The translations under genes were made by a program, and so were the position numbers. The notes beneath the pieces were generated by a model. The model did not search any database. It was not told where the DNA came from and saw only the letters and a program-made list of their open reading frames with translations. A stretch of DNA of 64,000 nucleotides from Ilyonectria destructans (lineage: Eukaryota > Ascomycota > Sordariomycetes > Hypocreales > Nectriaceae), in the NCBI GenBank assembly GCA_020740775.1, contig JAHEWK010000006.1, positions 620,001 to 684,000 of the forward strand, given 5' to 3'. Below, one piece after another: positions 10,726-21,038 of this stretch. The stretch's first letter is position 1, and each line of letters opens with the position of its first letter.

Positions 10726-11393
10726 GATCAAGAGATGAGAATATGTGATTGGCGATCAGAGTCTTCGGTGTGATATCGAAACGTTAAAGACAAGAAAGTC
10801 TCCGGCAGAGTTATAAACAATTGAATCCAGATTCGTTACATGTGGATATGACCATCTATATTTCAAGACTATTTATCGTAGTTTCCTCTACTTCCTCGTG
10901 ATGAATATCAGCCTGAACATTCGCCAAGTGTTTGCACAATTTCTAAGACGACGGAATTGAACCGAGGCTCAGATGAAGGCCGACGAGATATGCATGGTAG
11001 CCTCGCAAGCTAAACCGCAAGGAGTGAGAGTGATGATCCATGCCCCTTTGAGAGGGCCGAGGATGCTGCCTGCAGCTGTCGTCACAACGGACCCTGGTTG
11101 CTCGCTCTAAGCCAATTCTGTCGACGCTATTAATCCTGGTAATTAGCCCCAACGAAACGTCTTCTCGCTACTGCGGGGATTCGGCCGGTATCTCGAGGAT
11201 CCCCGTGCCGCTTGTCAACATGTGGAACTTGGCGTTCCGAGCATCATCTCTCTCTCCGGATGCCTTCAATCCACCAGTGGAATCTCATTCTGTCTCGCCC
11301 ACGTCGCGTGCCTTTCCCCCAAGCGCCTCTGGTTTCTCCGTGGCCTGACAAAGCCCTCACCCAGCTGAACTCGAGATCCGCTTCTGGCTCAAA
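10726..11393. promoter_or_regulatory. Divergent promoter between SDR and Zn2Cys6 regulator
   Basis: The 668-base region separates the dehydrogenase (minus) from the regulator (plus). CCGAGG hexamers lie at 10962-10967 and 11057-11062. No gene is seen. Confidence 0.35.
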
Positions 11394-13312
11394 ATGGTAT
11401 TCCCAGGCCACTTCAGCACGGGTTGCATGCGCTGTCGCCAGCGAAAGGTCAAGGTATGTGGTGATTTCGTTTCCGCACAACGCCATGTGAAGTGAACGAA
11501 TATATGGAGCAAGTTTGCGAAGTGCATTATCTTGATCCGCAATAGGTACTATTACTAACAGTACATCCCTTGGATAGTGCGACGAGGCCAAGCCCACGTG
11601 TCGGCGTTGTTACGTGTATGGGAAGCCATGCCCGGGATACACTGATCAGTTCCACTTCCGACACACGTTATCTAATCCCAAGTCTAAGGCAACCTCTTCA
11701 AGCGTAAGCGAGGTTACGACCCTACCGCAGAAGCCCGCGAGTCCGTCTCCCAAGAGAGAAAGCATCGAGGAAGCAGTCGACGAAAAGAGTGTCACCGTGG
11801 GCGAAACCAGCTGTCGTGCCATTGTCCGTAATCCCGGAATCTCGTACGAGCAGGTCTCCCTCGCCTACTTTGCCCATCGCTTCATATCGCAAGACGATGG
11901 CGACGGTTTCCCTGGCCATTTCAGCTTCCTCCCCGACCTCTACGATGATCACAACCGCGGTCTGCTCGAAACCGCCACCCTGAGTGTCGCTCAGATGGCG
12001 GCGTATAACCAGTTCGGGGGTGATGGGTTCCGGACGCAGTCGTTTAAAAACTACGGCCGTGTTCTTCGAATGCTGCGAGAAAGCATGCAGTCCGATGATC
12101 AAGCCATCGACGACAAAGTCATCACGACCATTCTGCTTCTTTGTACACACAAAGTAAGCTGCCCGCTTGACTGTCGTTGAATGTCTTCCCTAACGTCGGT
12201 ACAGGACATTTGCGGCGAGGGTCTAGGTGACCCAAATGAACATGCGCCGGGCCTCTTTTATCTCTTGGAAAAGAGAGGGCCGGGGCAGATCGGGACCAAA
12301 CGAGGAGCTGAGCTTTTCCATCTCGCTCTTATCCGCTTGGTAAGTGGCAACCCGTCATTACACCTGGTCCAATATCTGGTACGAGGAATCAGCTCACATC
12401 GTATGACGGCAGCAAATCTACTCCTTCCTACACGAAGACGATACGTACGGCGACCCCGGCGCTATTGCTACCATCATGGGACTCTTTGACCCCCTCCTCA
12501 GAGCCATGGCGATGACGTCGAGGACTCTGGCATTACGCCATCGCCTATCACGCTACATAGACATCGAAACCCGATCAAACAAATTCGACGATGCTTCAGC
12601 AACATCCAAGGACGAAGTACAACAGATTATAAAAGAATGCTTCGAAATGCTCGAAAACTTTCACATTTGGGATGAGGAAGCTGCCGCATACTGGCAGAGC
12701 ACCTTTGAGGCTCGTACGGTGCCGACTGCCTTGGGAAAAGTGATTTCTGGGGAGACGTATTACGATGCTGAAACGGCGTGCACCATCATTTTGTTCAGAT
12801 CCGCACGACTCATCCTGTTGATGACGATGCTGCTATATCACAACCAGATGCAGTTCGTCGACGAAGGAATTCTTGGCGACAGACTTGTATGGGCCGAGTG
12901 CATCTTAGTCCTTAAACAAGACGTAACCAAGTCCATCGACGACATGCTCTCATGCGTACCATATGCCCTTGGTGATATCAAGCCAAGTGGCGTGTCACCA
13001 TCCAACCGCCACGATGGGGCTGCCGCCATCGTCATAGTCCACTCGATCAGGCTGGTCTCATATTGCGCATATGCAACGCCGGACCAACTTGCCAAGGCGA
13101 AAGGCATCCTGGCCCGCATAAACTCGGTAATCGGAATCAAGTCTGCAGTTGGGTGGGCGCAAGGGGATGACTTGACGTCGAGATGGGCACACGAGCAAGC
13201 TTGTTTTAGTCGCTTGGCTACAGCCCGTGAAATGAGTGCAACATCCTCTCCTTCCACGTGTGGAACATTGGATCATGTTGAAACGAACATCGAATGCGAA
13301 TACCTAGTTTAG
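11394..13312 (+). CDS. Zn2Cys6 transcription factor (cassette regulator candidate)
   Basis: Four exons (11394-11453, 11578-12153, 12205-12339, 12413-13312), all in phase, give 556 residues. The first intron splits the zinc cluster. Joined, it reads C-MR-C-RQRKVK-C-DEAKPT-C-RR-C-YVYGKP-C, the CX2CX6CX6CX2CX6C binuclear cluster, at residues about 11-37. A serine/proline linker follows. Then comes a helical regulatory region of about 350 residues with features such as 'DDKVITTILLLCTHKDICG' and 'GLFYLLEKRGPGQ' that match the fungal-specific TF domain 2 type. Such proteins act in the nucleus as gene activators or repressors. Divergent to the dehydrogenase and next to the BVMO-esterase cassette, it is a candidate local regulator; that link is positional only. 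Confidence 0.86.
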
Positions 13313-13462
13313 GTACATGTTAACTTACTGTAGGTATGCATACGGTAATAATTGAGAAATGATAAAAGATTGTTCTTTTAATGAGGTGACAAAAGTGCAA
13401 GACAGGCCTGCTTTCTTCATCCCCGGTGCTCTTCCACCCCCGGTCATACCTCTCAGCAGATT

Positions 13463-14728
13463 TCATTCTTCCTTCTCATACAAATTATACAGTTCCAGCC
13501 TGTCAAGGACAATTTTATCTCTCTCCCATAAGAACACCAGCGCCGGAAAGATTGGCCCACCCACCAGCGTCCAGAGCACAGCCTTGAGCGATGTGGCTAT
13601 TACGCTTGATGGCCTCTGGACAGCATGCAGTTGGTAGGCTGCCCAGATGAACATCGAAACACACGTGCAGTAGACATCCCACCGCAGGAAAGATACGACA
13701 ATCTCCCTTGAGCTTGTGGCTGACACAGGCGGGTCGAAGAGAGCCAGAGTAGGAGGGTCGGTTAAAGAAGTCAGTGCCAAAATCTGACTTGCTGAGATGT
13801 CGGGGAACCAGTCAGTGACGGTCGACATGACAATGATCCCGATGACGGTCAAGTGCACGCCGAGCGTCAAGTAAATGACGAATTTGTATGCCCGGCCCAG
13901 TGCCTTTTTGCACTCACGCGCATTGATGTGGGATGTATTGTTGGCACTGCCGCGTCTGCCTCTACAGACGAGACGCGCAACGGATTGAATTGTAGCTTGG
14001 TAAAGTGGGAAAGGTTGCCATAGAGCGATTGCAAGGTATTCTCCCTCTCGTGAGAGAACATTCAACAGCGGAAGGCAGAGACCGATTGTCGGCAAAATAT
14101 AGGACAGCACTGCGGATGCTGGTAGAACGGCCAGTTCGCACGGGTCGGCAAGAACGGAACTCGCTTGTGGCGTTGATGGTGAGAGCAGTAGTTGAAGTGT
14201 TAAGTAGACCGGGGCGATTATTGTTATCGTGACTGCTTGGAATATAATGCCGAACGTTCCGGTCCTGTGTCACTAGGGTTAGAAGGGGTCGCTTGTATTC
14301 CTGTCACGCCTGGGAAGAACATACCAACTCAGTATCGTACCTTGGTTTCCTCTTCGCAGGCCCTCGAGCGATATCAAGTACCAAGCACCACCAAACTGGG
14401 TAGCCAGGTACCCAAAAGCGAGCAGAGCCTCGAGATCAAGCCCAGTAGCGTCGGGATGGCTTCTCAATCCCTGGGCAAAAAACTCGAGGAGGAGATTGAT
14501 CAAGGAATCCACGGCCGCTATGCCCGTAAAGCCTTTACGAACTGATGGTGGAGAGCCAGACATGTCCAGCACGCATGGCTCTGGAGATATAACAGAAATA
14601 TCAGAGGTGCACACACGCAGTGCGTCGAAGAAGCCGTGATGGTAGGACATGAACATGCTAGCATAGCCTCCCACGAGTGCACAGCTCAAAATGAGGCAAA
14701 CGGCAGTACCCGAAGCCATGGGAGACAT
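13463..14728 (-). CDS. Polytopic integral membrane protein, function unknown
   Basis: Two exons (14728-14325 and 14264-13463) across a 60-base intron give 401 residues. The splice creates '...GTILSW|TGTFGIIFQ...', continuous with the family pattern. I count about seven to eight hydrophobic segments, from 'AVCLILSCALVGGYASMF' at the N-terminus to 'AVLWTLVGGPIFPALVFLW' near the C-terminus. The early stretch 'GFTGIAAVDSLINLLLEFF' followed by 'GGAWYLISLEGLRRGN' resembles a family of fungal membrane proteins often found near secondary-metabolite genes; some integral membrane proteins in such clusters are terpene cyclases. I cannot place it by recall alone. It lies convergent with the upstream regulator and divergent from the P450. 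Confidence 0.75.
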
Positions 14729-15643
14729 TGTACTCCGGTTGAGTACAGCAAGATTTCTGGAACGTTAGGTGAATAGTGTTTGTGACGTCGGGGGTCCGCG
14801 TCATTCTTCCATATTAATCATTTGATCACAATCCATCTTCTTGCCGAAGTTTATTACTTCAGGTGCATAAACTAGCTGCACGTAATGTCGTCAATTCGAG
14901 AGAGGCTGAATGTGGAGTCGAGGCCAACCATTTAGGCCCTAGATTGCGATTCCTCGCCCAAAAGAAGTTGTTGAGCTTCAAGATGTGGAGGAAGCTAATG
15001 AGATGACATGTGAACACATGCAGATATCGCCGAATCAAGCATGCACCGACTGAACCCGGCGTGTGGGCTGCAATGTGTCCGGCCTCCTAGACCACTCCGT
15101 CATCCGGATCTTATCACTCTGTCGCTATAGCCTCGTGCCAATCCATGCGTTTTAGTTGAAAGGGTCGCATCCTAAACCCAATGTGGACGCCCTTGCGACC
15201 TGCATTAGCCCTCACCCCAAGTTTACTAGACAACGTGGTCGCATGACTGCAGATCTCCCACACAACTTGATGCTATACATGGGTACCTATAGCGACTTGG
15301 GAAATAGAGTAGCCTAATATTGTACTTCGCGGTACTGGTCGGAAACATTGCGCTCTCGGGGGAAGGCTACTCCCGAATAGGCAGATCATTACGACTACAC
15401 TGTCTTGCTGACGACTGCCATTTTCACATGAAGACGCCATCTGCTGAATTGAAACTGCATGCATTCGCGGCTCGTCGATGCCTAGCGACTATTCACAGTC
15501 CTCATTTCTGGTCTATCGTTATATACCAGGTACGAAGGGCATGCCTTGCTTCCTTTTAGCACTATCTCGGACGAACACGAGCATCATTCATCGCACCGAA
15601 TCCTACAACACTCTCCGTAAATAATCGGCACAGTTGATTCAAC
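14729..15643. other. Divergent promoter, membrane protein and P450
   Basis: 915 bases between divergent genes. I see no gene and no repeated site. Confidence 0.4.
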
Positions 15644-17457
15644 ATGGCGATATCATCGCAGCTGTTCAGCTTCTCCAGCCTTACCCTTGCCGCGACGGCT
15701 GAATGGCTCTTAGCTATCAAGCTGTTCCCGAACTACTATAGCTCTCAAACTCACCTAGCTTCTGCGACTCTCATCTTTCTCGTGAATTATGCCTTCGGCA
15801 TTTTCTTCTGGGCGATTCTTTACCCAAAATTCTTCAGTCCCCTCCGCCACATTCCTGGTCCGAGGGTTAGTTACTCTGTCCCTCTCTTTCTTTGCTCATA
15901 TCTCTCCGACTTCATGCGGCAGCAATCTCTTCTGTTACAAATGCCGCGATCCCATTCATGACTGACAGGAACCTTACAGGCCATGTTTAGTGCTGCCCAT
16001 CGGGCACTCATCGTCAAGGACAGGCCCGCGGGGGAGCTCTTTTTAGACCTAGCGAAACAATACCCGGGACAAGACTTCATTTCTCTCGATGCGCTCGGAA
16101 ATCGAATACTCGTCACCAGTCCACGCCTCATGGCCGATCTCCTCGTCCACAGATGTTACGATTTCACCAAGCCTAAAAGAATCAGCTCGTTTCTACGACA
16201 CATCCTGGGCGATGGCCTTGTCATTGTGGAGGGCGATCAACACAAGTTCCTCCGTAAAAACAGCATGCCTGCCTTTCACTTTCGGCACATCAAGGACCTG
16301 TATCCAATGATGTGGACACAGGGTGAAATACTCATGACAGCTATGAATGAAGAAATTCATAGCAATACCATTACCGGATCGACTGGTTCGTCGGTCATAG
16401 AGTTAAACTCTTGGGCGAACAAGGTCACGTTTGACATTATTGGAATTGCTGGCTTGGGTCGCAAGTTTGACGTCCTTCAGAAGAGAAAGGAGCCACTCCA
16501 AGAGGTTTATGAGCAGCTTCTTCAACCTGATCGGGAAAAGCTCATCTTTTCCATGTTGGCCCTCGCTGTTGGCCTTCCATTGGTGCGTATGATACCATGG
16601 AAGATGAATGCTGCCTTTAATCATTTGACTTCTTCATTGAGCAACATTTGCCGGCCCATGATCCAAGAAAAGAGGGCTGCAATTATGGATAAAGAAGATG
16701 ATCACTTTGACATTCTCTCGCTTCTTATCAAAACCGACAACTTCACTGATGAGGAACTCAAGGATCAGTTATTGACGTTTCTAGCCGCAGGGTAAATAAT
16801 CCTTTCAATTCCCAGGGTCGCATATCTAACTCACTGCACAGGCACGAAACTACCGCCTCAGCGTTTACGTGGACATGTTACTTGCTTACTCAACATCCCG
16901 GAATTCAGAACAAACTTCGGGAAGAAGTCGCCGCAGTATTACCAGCAGACTTGGTGATCGATCCGACAGTTGAGCTCGCCGCTATTCTTGAGCAACTCCC
17001 TTACCTCAACGGCATCATGCACGAGACTCTACGACTCTACCCGACGGTACCAATGACGATGCGGCAAGCTATATGCGACACACATATTGGTGACCAATTC
17101 ATTCCGAAAGGCACCGATATCCTCGTATCTATCTGGCTTATCAACCGCTCGCCAGATATCTGGGGCCCAGATGCAGCAGAATTCCGCCCCGAGCGTTGGA
17201 TTACAGCCGATGGCAAGCCAAATCAAAATGGAGGCGCAAGCAGCAACTATGATTTCTTGACATTCTTGCATGGACCACGAAGTTGCATCGGTCAGAATTT
17301 TGCAAAGGCGGAAATGCGTTGTCTGCTGGCTGCTATGGTGAGATCTTTCTCGTGGTCTCTAGCGATGGATGATGCATTGGTGCTTCCAAGAGGAGTCATT
17401 ACTATTAAGCCAGAGAACGGCATGTATCTTAAGCTCACTCCCTTGGATCAACAGTAG
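15644..17457 (+). CDS. Cytochrome P450 monooxygenase
   Basis: Three exons (15644-15865, 15980-16791, 16842-17457) give 549 residues. The N-terminus has hydrophobic segments that would anchor it in the ER, ending in the proline hinge 'RHIPGPR'. The I-helix reads 'LTFLAAGHETTASAFTW', formed across the second intron. The K-helix has 'HETLRLYP' (ExxR). 'FRPERW' is the PERF-type motif, and the haem loop is 'FLHGPRSCIGQNFA' with the cysteine ligand. It would hydroxylate a lipophilic substrate using NADPH through a P450 reductase. The stretch after the proline hinge is a few residues shorter than usual, so the first acceptor (15979) may be misplaced; an alternative AG lies just upstream. It may work with the O-methyltransferase at 19.9 kb. 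Confidence 0.9.
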
Positions 17458-17718
17458 GATAAAGTACTCGATTTTTTCTTAATTAAGTATACACTCGCCA
17501 TCATCATAGCCAAAACGTTGCGTGATCAGATGCATTTCATTATAAATCTCTTCTTTGATTTGTTGAATTTGACTGGCAGTTTGACAAGATTCACTTTCAA
17601 GTCGGCTCAACTACCTATTATATAAACTCGGTGAAGATTCTCATCTAAGATGAACGCATTAAACTTCATATCTCTACGATTCTAGAATCAATCAAAATGG
17701 TGTCATTGCTCAAGATAT
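17458..17718. other. Convergent 3' gap
   Basis: A short AT-rich gap between the convergent P450 and rhodopsin-domain genes, likely to hold both polyadenylation regions. Confidence 0.4.
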
Positions 17719-18951
17719 CTAGATCCCATCTTTGTCTCGTTGGTGCAACTCAATACTAGGTACATCATCGACGTTATCATGAACCTCGATCCGCTCCTCC
17801 AAGCAATTCGATGTCCCCGTACTAGATGAACCGTAAAGCTTTTGGTCTTCATCATCTTTAGTACTCCAAGGTGCCTTCAAACTGCTAAAAAGCCTGCCGC
17901 ACCCCGAAGGTATCAGAGTGAGCAGTGGGCGTAGCGCTGGAAGTGCGCCGACTACTATTTGTGTTGCGATTTCAGCTGAGCCAACGATGTCTGGAACGCT
18001 TGAATCAGTACTCCCTAATATATGGTTATGAGAAGTTTCCATCCTTTTACTTACAGGTAGCATAAGAGGCCACTGAGTTAAGACTCCAAATTAATCGAGC
18101 AATAGTAGCTAAGATTGATGTGACCCCAATAGCAAGGATGCATGTCAAGGCAATTTTCTCTCTCTTAGGTGTTGCTTTTAATCTTCTGAGCATTCCAAAT
18201 GGTAAGATAAAGACTTGAAAGTAGATTAGTATCGTGTAAAGGTTGAGGAGAATTCTTTCTTACCAAGAAGCTCGGCGACGATACCGATAGACCAATTGAT
18301 CCAAAGGGTTTTGGTGGCAGTTAACAATGTGCAGGTGGGTTCAGTAGCCCTGAGGCGCCGAAGAATATGTTAGCTGTGAATGTGCCATCGAGTATCCACG
18401 TACCAGTTTTCGGACACATTAGTTCCGCACCAAAAGATATCTACCAAGGCTGTAGTTAAGAACGCGCAAATATTATAAGCCGTGACAATATATAAGCCCT
18501 GTCGCAGCTGTTTCTCGGATATAGGGAAGAGCTCATTGTAGAATGCGAGCAGGCTGAATCTGGGAAAGTAGAACCCCAAGTCGAAGACGATATCGGCTGC
18601 AAATAACCACTGCCAAGTTAATTAACAGCTGAACACGGATTGAAGTAAACTCACCTTATTGAAGGCTATAACATCGTACTGGTTAAAGACATCATTACCT
18701 CTTACGAAGGACCATGTATCCCCAATGACAAGAGTTAGGAATGTTAAAAAGGCGATGACGAGCAAGACATCCGACAGCCAAAATGACCACATCCTCCTGT
18801 ATGTGCGCACTGCGAGTCGAGCGCAAACAAGAAGAAGGCAAACAGCAATTAGAAACCACTTCACGGCCTGCGAAATGAATTAGAGGCAGCTGGGAGAGGC
18901 GTTGAGTCAGAGAATCCAACCTACCAGGTATCCTTTGGCAGTGAGAGCCAT
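17719..18951 (-). CDS. Fungal rhodopsin-domain integral membrane protein
   Basis: No long single frame exists. Six exons (18951-18925, 18867-18655, 18609-18404, 18349-18264, 18213-18055, 18014-17719) join in phase to give 328 residues. Hydrophobic helices include 'FLIAVCLLLVCARLAVRTY', 'SDVLLVIAFLTFLTLVIG', 'IVTAYNICAFLTTALVDIFW' and 'NWSIGIVAELLVFILPFGML'. The segment 'AEIATQIVVGALPALRPLL' is close to the conserved end of the fungal rhodopsin domain (PTH11-related membrane proteins). The C-terminus is a polar cytoplasmic tail. These proteins sit in the plasma membrane; most have no known ligand and most lack the retinal-binding lysine. The many small exons make some boundaries uncertain. Confidence 0.78.
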
Positions 18952-19917
18952 GGCTCTTCTTGCGCCTTGTTTCCTGCTCTTCACTCAGTAGTGCAAACAC
19001 AGCGCCGTCGGGTAAGAATCAGTTTGGTGAAATTTGCAGAAACAAATCAAGAAAGGGGTCATCTCGCAAAGTGGGGATTGTTAGATATAACTAGAGGCTG
19101 AAAGCAAGAGTCTAGATTTCAAGCCACAGAATCAGGGAAACTCTCATGATAAGCCAGGACCAATCATAGCGCGGTTTATATGTGGGTAAGGGAACCCGTA
19201 AGTGTTTGAGGCGGCCGAATTGAAGACGTTTGCATTCCTTGGTACCAACTGGAATTTGGAAAGGGACCTACGTAATTGAACTGTGTCATTCGAAGAATCC
19301 AGCGTAGAGCATTCTAGCGTCACGTGCAAAACACAGTGAGCTCCATACTAAATATTCCATCAATTTGTCTCGGTTCGCGCATTTCAAGCCAAGATTCGGC
19401 CTCCGCCGAGGAATAGTGGGGATACTTCATTTCGCGCTGTCGATCAGCCACCAAGCCACTACCGTACGATACACATGGAGTATTCGATAACCCTTGGCCC
19501 ACTCTGAGATAGTGCTAGCCGGCAGCGGGAGCATTTCCGCCGGTTCTGAAGGGCTCGTATCCATTAACACTTAGTGGAGATAGCCTGTGCAAGCTAAAGA
19601 CGCAGGAACCCGGCAAGATAATTTACTCTAGGGTAGCCAGTGTATAAAATACCCTTCATCCCGATATTGTCCTGCATGATCTGCCTTCACCCAATCTAGT
19701 GTCCCCAATGTTAACACATTTGGTATAACTTGTATCTGTAATTTTTCTCTAGGCATTTATTTCGTTCTAAGCGTACCACTATTCTTTGAATTTTAGTTCT
19801 GATTGTATTCTCCGAGATGATCTATAATTTCAGATGAGACAACAGATTAAGTGAGTAGTACCGTCATGTGCCCAATACAATCCAGATAAAATGAATTACA
19901 ATGAAAACAGCGACTTT
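18952..19917. other. Intergenic 18952-19917
   Basis: Upstream of the rhodopsin-domain gene and downstream of the methyltransferase. I see one CCGAGG (19406-19411) and no gene. Confidence 0.4.
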
Positions 19918-20616
19918 TTATTCCGAACCCTTTACCATTGCTAGAATAAAGCCATTGAACACCGGTGTAGGTAGCATCGAATGGGAAGCCACTGTGGGCA
20001 CAAGTGTAGCCTTGACTCTTTCATCCCTGCCAATCTTTGTCAGGATTGACTCGCTTCCCTCCCCCATTTCTCCATTCTTGAACATTGAAGCCACGACATC
20101 GTCCAGAAAAACACATCCGTTGGGGCGAGTCAACTTCACCGCCCAGTCGAATTGCTCCCACTGGCCGTCCATATCCGCGTCGATAAACACCATATCAAAC
20201 TGCCTTCCCTCCTCTGCCAGCTTCGGCAACACATCTTCCGCTGCCCCAAGAAGAACTTCTACATCAAGGCCTTGGACGTTTTCCAGTGCCGTGTCGCGAT
20301 GCTTTGGGACAATCTCAATGCTCGTGACTTTGGCGCCGGCTTCCGCAAAGCATATACTCGAGTAGCCGCCCAGCGTGCCAATCTCGAGTACCGACGTGAC
20401 TCCCATGAGCTGAGTGAGAATTGACAGGAGTTGGCCAGACATGGGCAGTACGCTGATAGGCGGGAGTCCTTTAGCTGCCGAGTTGGATATCGCATGCTCG
20501 AGCTTGGGGTTGGGACGAAGCAACGCGGATTGAGCTTTGGCGTCTAAGCTCGAAGCTTGGCGGAAGTTTTCGAAGTTAAGGACGGCTTCCATGGTTCTGA
20601 GTTGATCATGCGACAT
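19918..20616 (-). CDS. SAM-dependent O-methyltransferase (CCoAOMT-like)
   Basis: The family-length start at 20616 (MSHDQLRTMEAV) gives 232 residues; an in-frame ATG at 20700 would add 28 residues that do not look conserved. The SAM-binding motif I reads 'VLEIGTLGGYSSICFA'. 'VTSIEIVPKH' ends in the acidic residue that holds the ribose. 'FDMVFIDADMDGQW' and 'VFLDDVVASM' carry the metal-binding aspartates of cation-dependent caffeoyl-CoA-type methyltransferases. It would methylate a hydroxyl, typically of a catechol-like or small phenolic product. It is divergent to the Zn2Cys6 regulator at 21039 across a region with strong palindromes, which suggests joint control. Confidence 0.9.
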   Translation of the reverse strand: MSHDQLRTMEAVLNFENFRQASSLDAKAQSALLRPNPKLEHAISNSAAKGLPPISVLPMSGQLLSILTQLMGVTSVLEIGTLGGYSSICFAEAGAKVTSIEIVPKHRDTALENVQGLDVEVLLGAAEDVLPKLAEEGRQFDMVFIDADMDGQWEQFDWAVKLTRPNGCVFLDDVVASMFKNGEMGEGSESILTKIGRDERVKATLVPTVASHSMLPTPVFNGFILAMVKGSE

Positions 20617-20811
20617 GACTAAAGAAGTGTAAGGTATGGCTTGTAGGGTTGAGAAGTGTGTAGCGAGGAAACTAAAAATCTGAACAGTTTCGAGATGCAT
20701 ACTATATATATACCTTCTCAGACCACGGAGAGGCTGCTGCTAGTCGCGTATCATCCAGCTTATCGACGAGGTTTCATTGGTCTGCATCGTCTCATTTCTC
20801 CACATCAGCGT

Positions 20812-20841
20812 CCACGGATCCGCGGATCCGTGGATCCGTGG
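20812..20841. promoter_or_regulatory. Palindromic CGGATCCG operator array
   Basis: Bases 20812-20833 form a perfect 22-base palindrome containing two abutting CGGATCCG units (20815-20822, 20823-20830). A third near-copy, TGGATCCG, follows at 20831-20838. Paired CGG triplets facing each other are the usual target of Zn2Cys6 dimers. The array lies between the methyltransferase and the Zn2Cys6 regulator that starts at 21039. Confidence 0.6.
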
Positions 20842-20982
20842 TTGCGCGGATTGAATCCATCATCATCCATCGAATCCTACGTCACTCTCCTTCGCTCGTT
20901 TCATCGAAGAATTACTCAAATTCAGTCTCAAGTTTGGTGCAGCTGTATTAACCCTGTTATCAAGTACAATCGTGGCTGAGAC

Positions 20983-20998
20983 CCCGCGGATCCGCGGG
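20983..20998. promoter_or_regulatory. Second perfect palindrome with CGGATCCG core
   Basis: CCCGCGGATCCGCGGG is a perfect 16-base palindrome with the same CGGATCCG core (20987-20994). It lies 41 bases before the regulator's ATG at 21039, where it could serve autoregulation. Confidence 0.55.
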
Positions 20999-21038
20999 TC
21001 CGCTCTCCGACATCAGCAATCCCTCGTCCTGCCCTCGA

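Noticed and set aside
17719..18951. Light-sensing rhodopsin function for the rhodopsin-domain protein
   Set aside because: The fungal rhodopsin-domain family is named for fold similarity; I see no clear retinal-binding lysine motif, so no light-sensing role is claimed.
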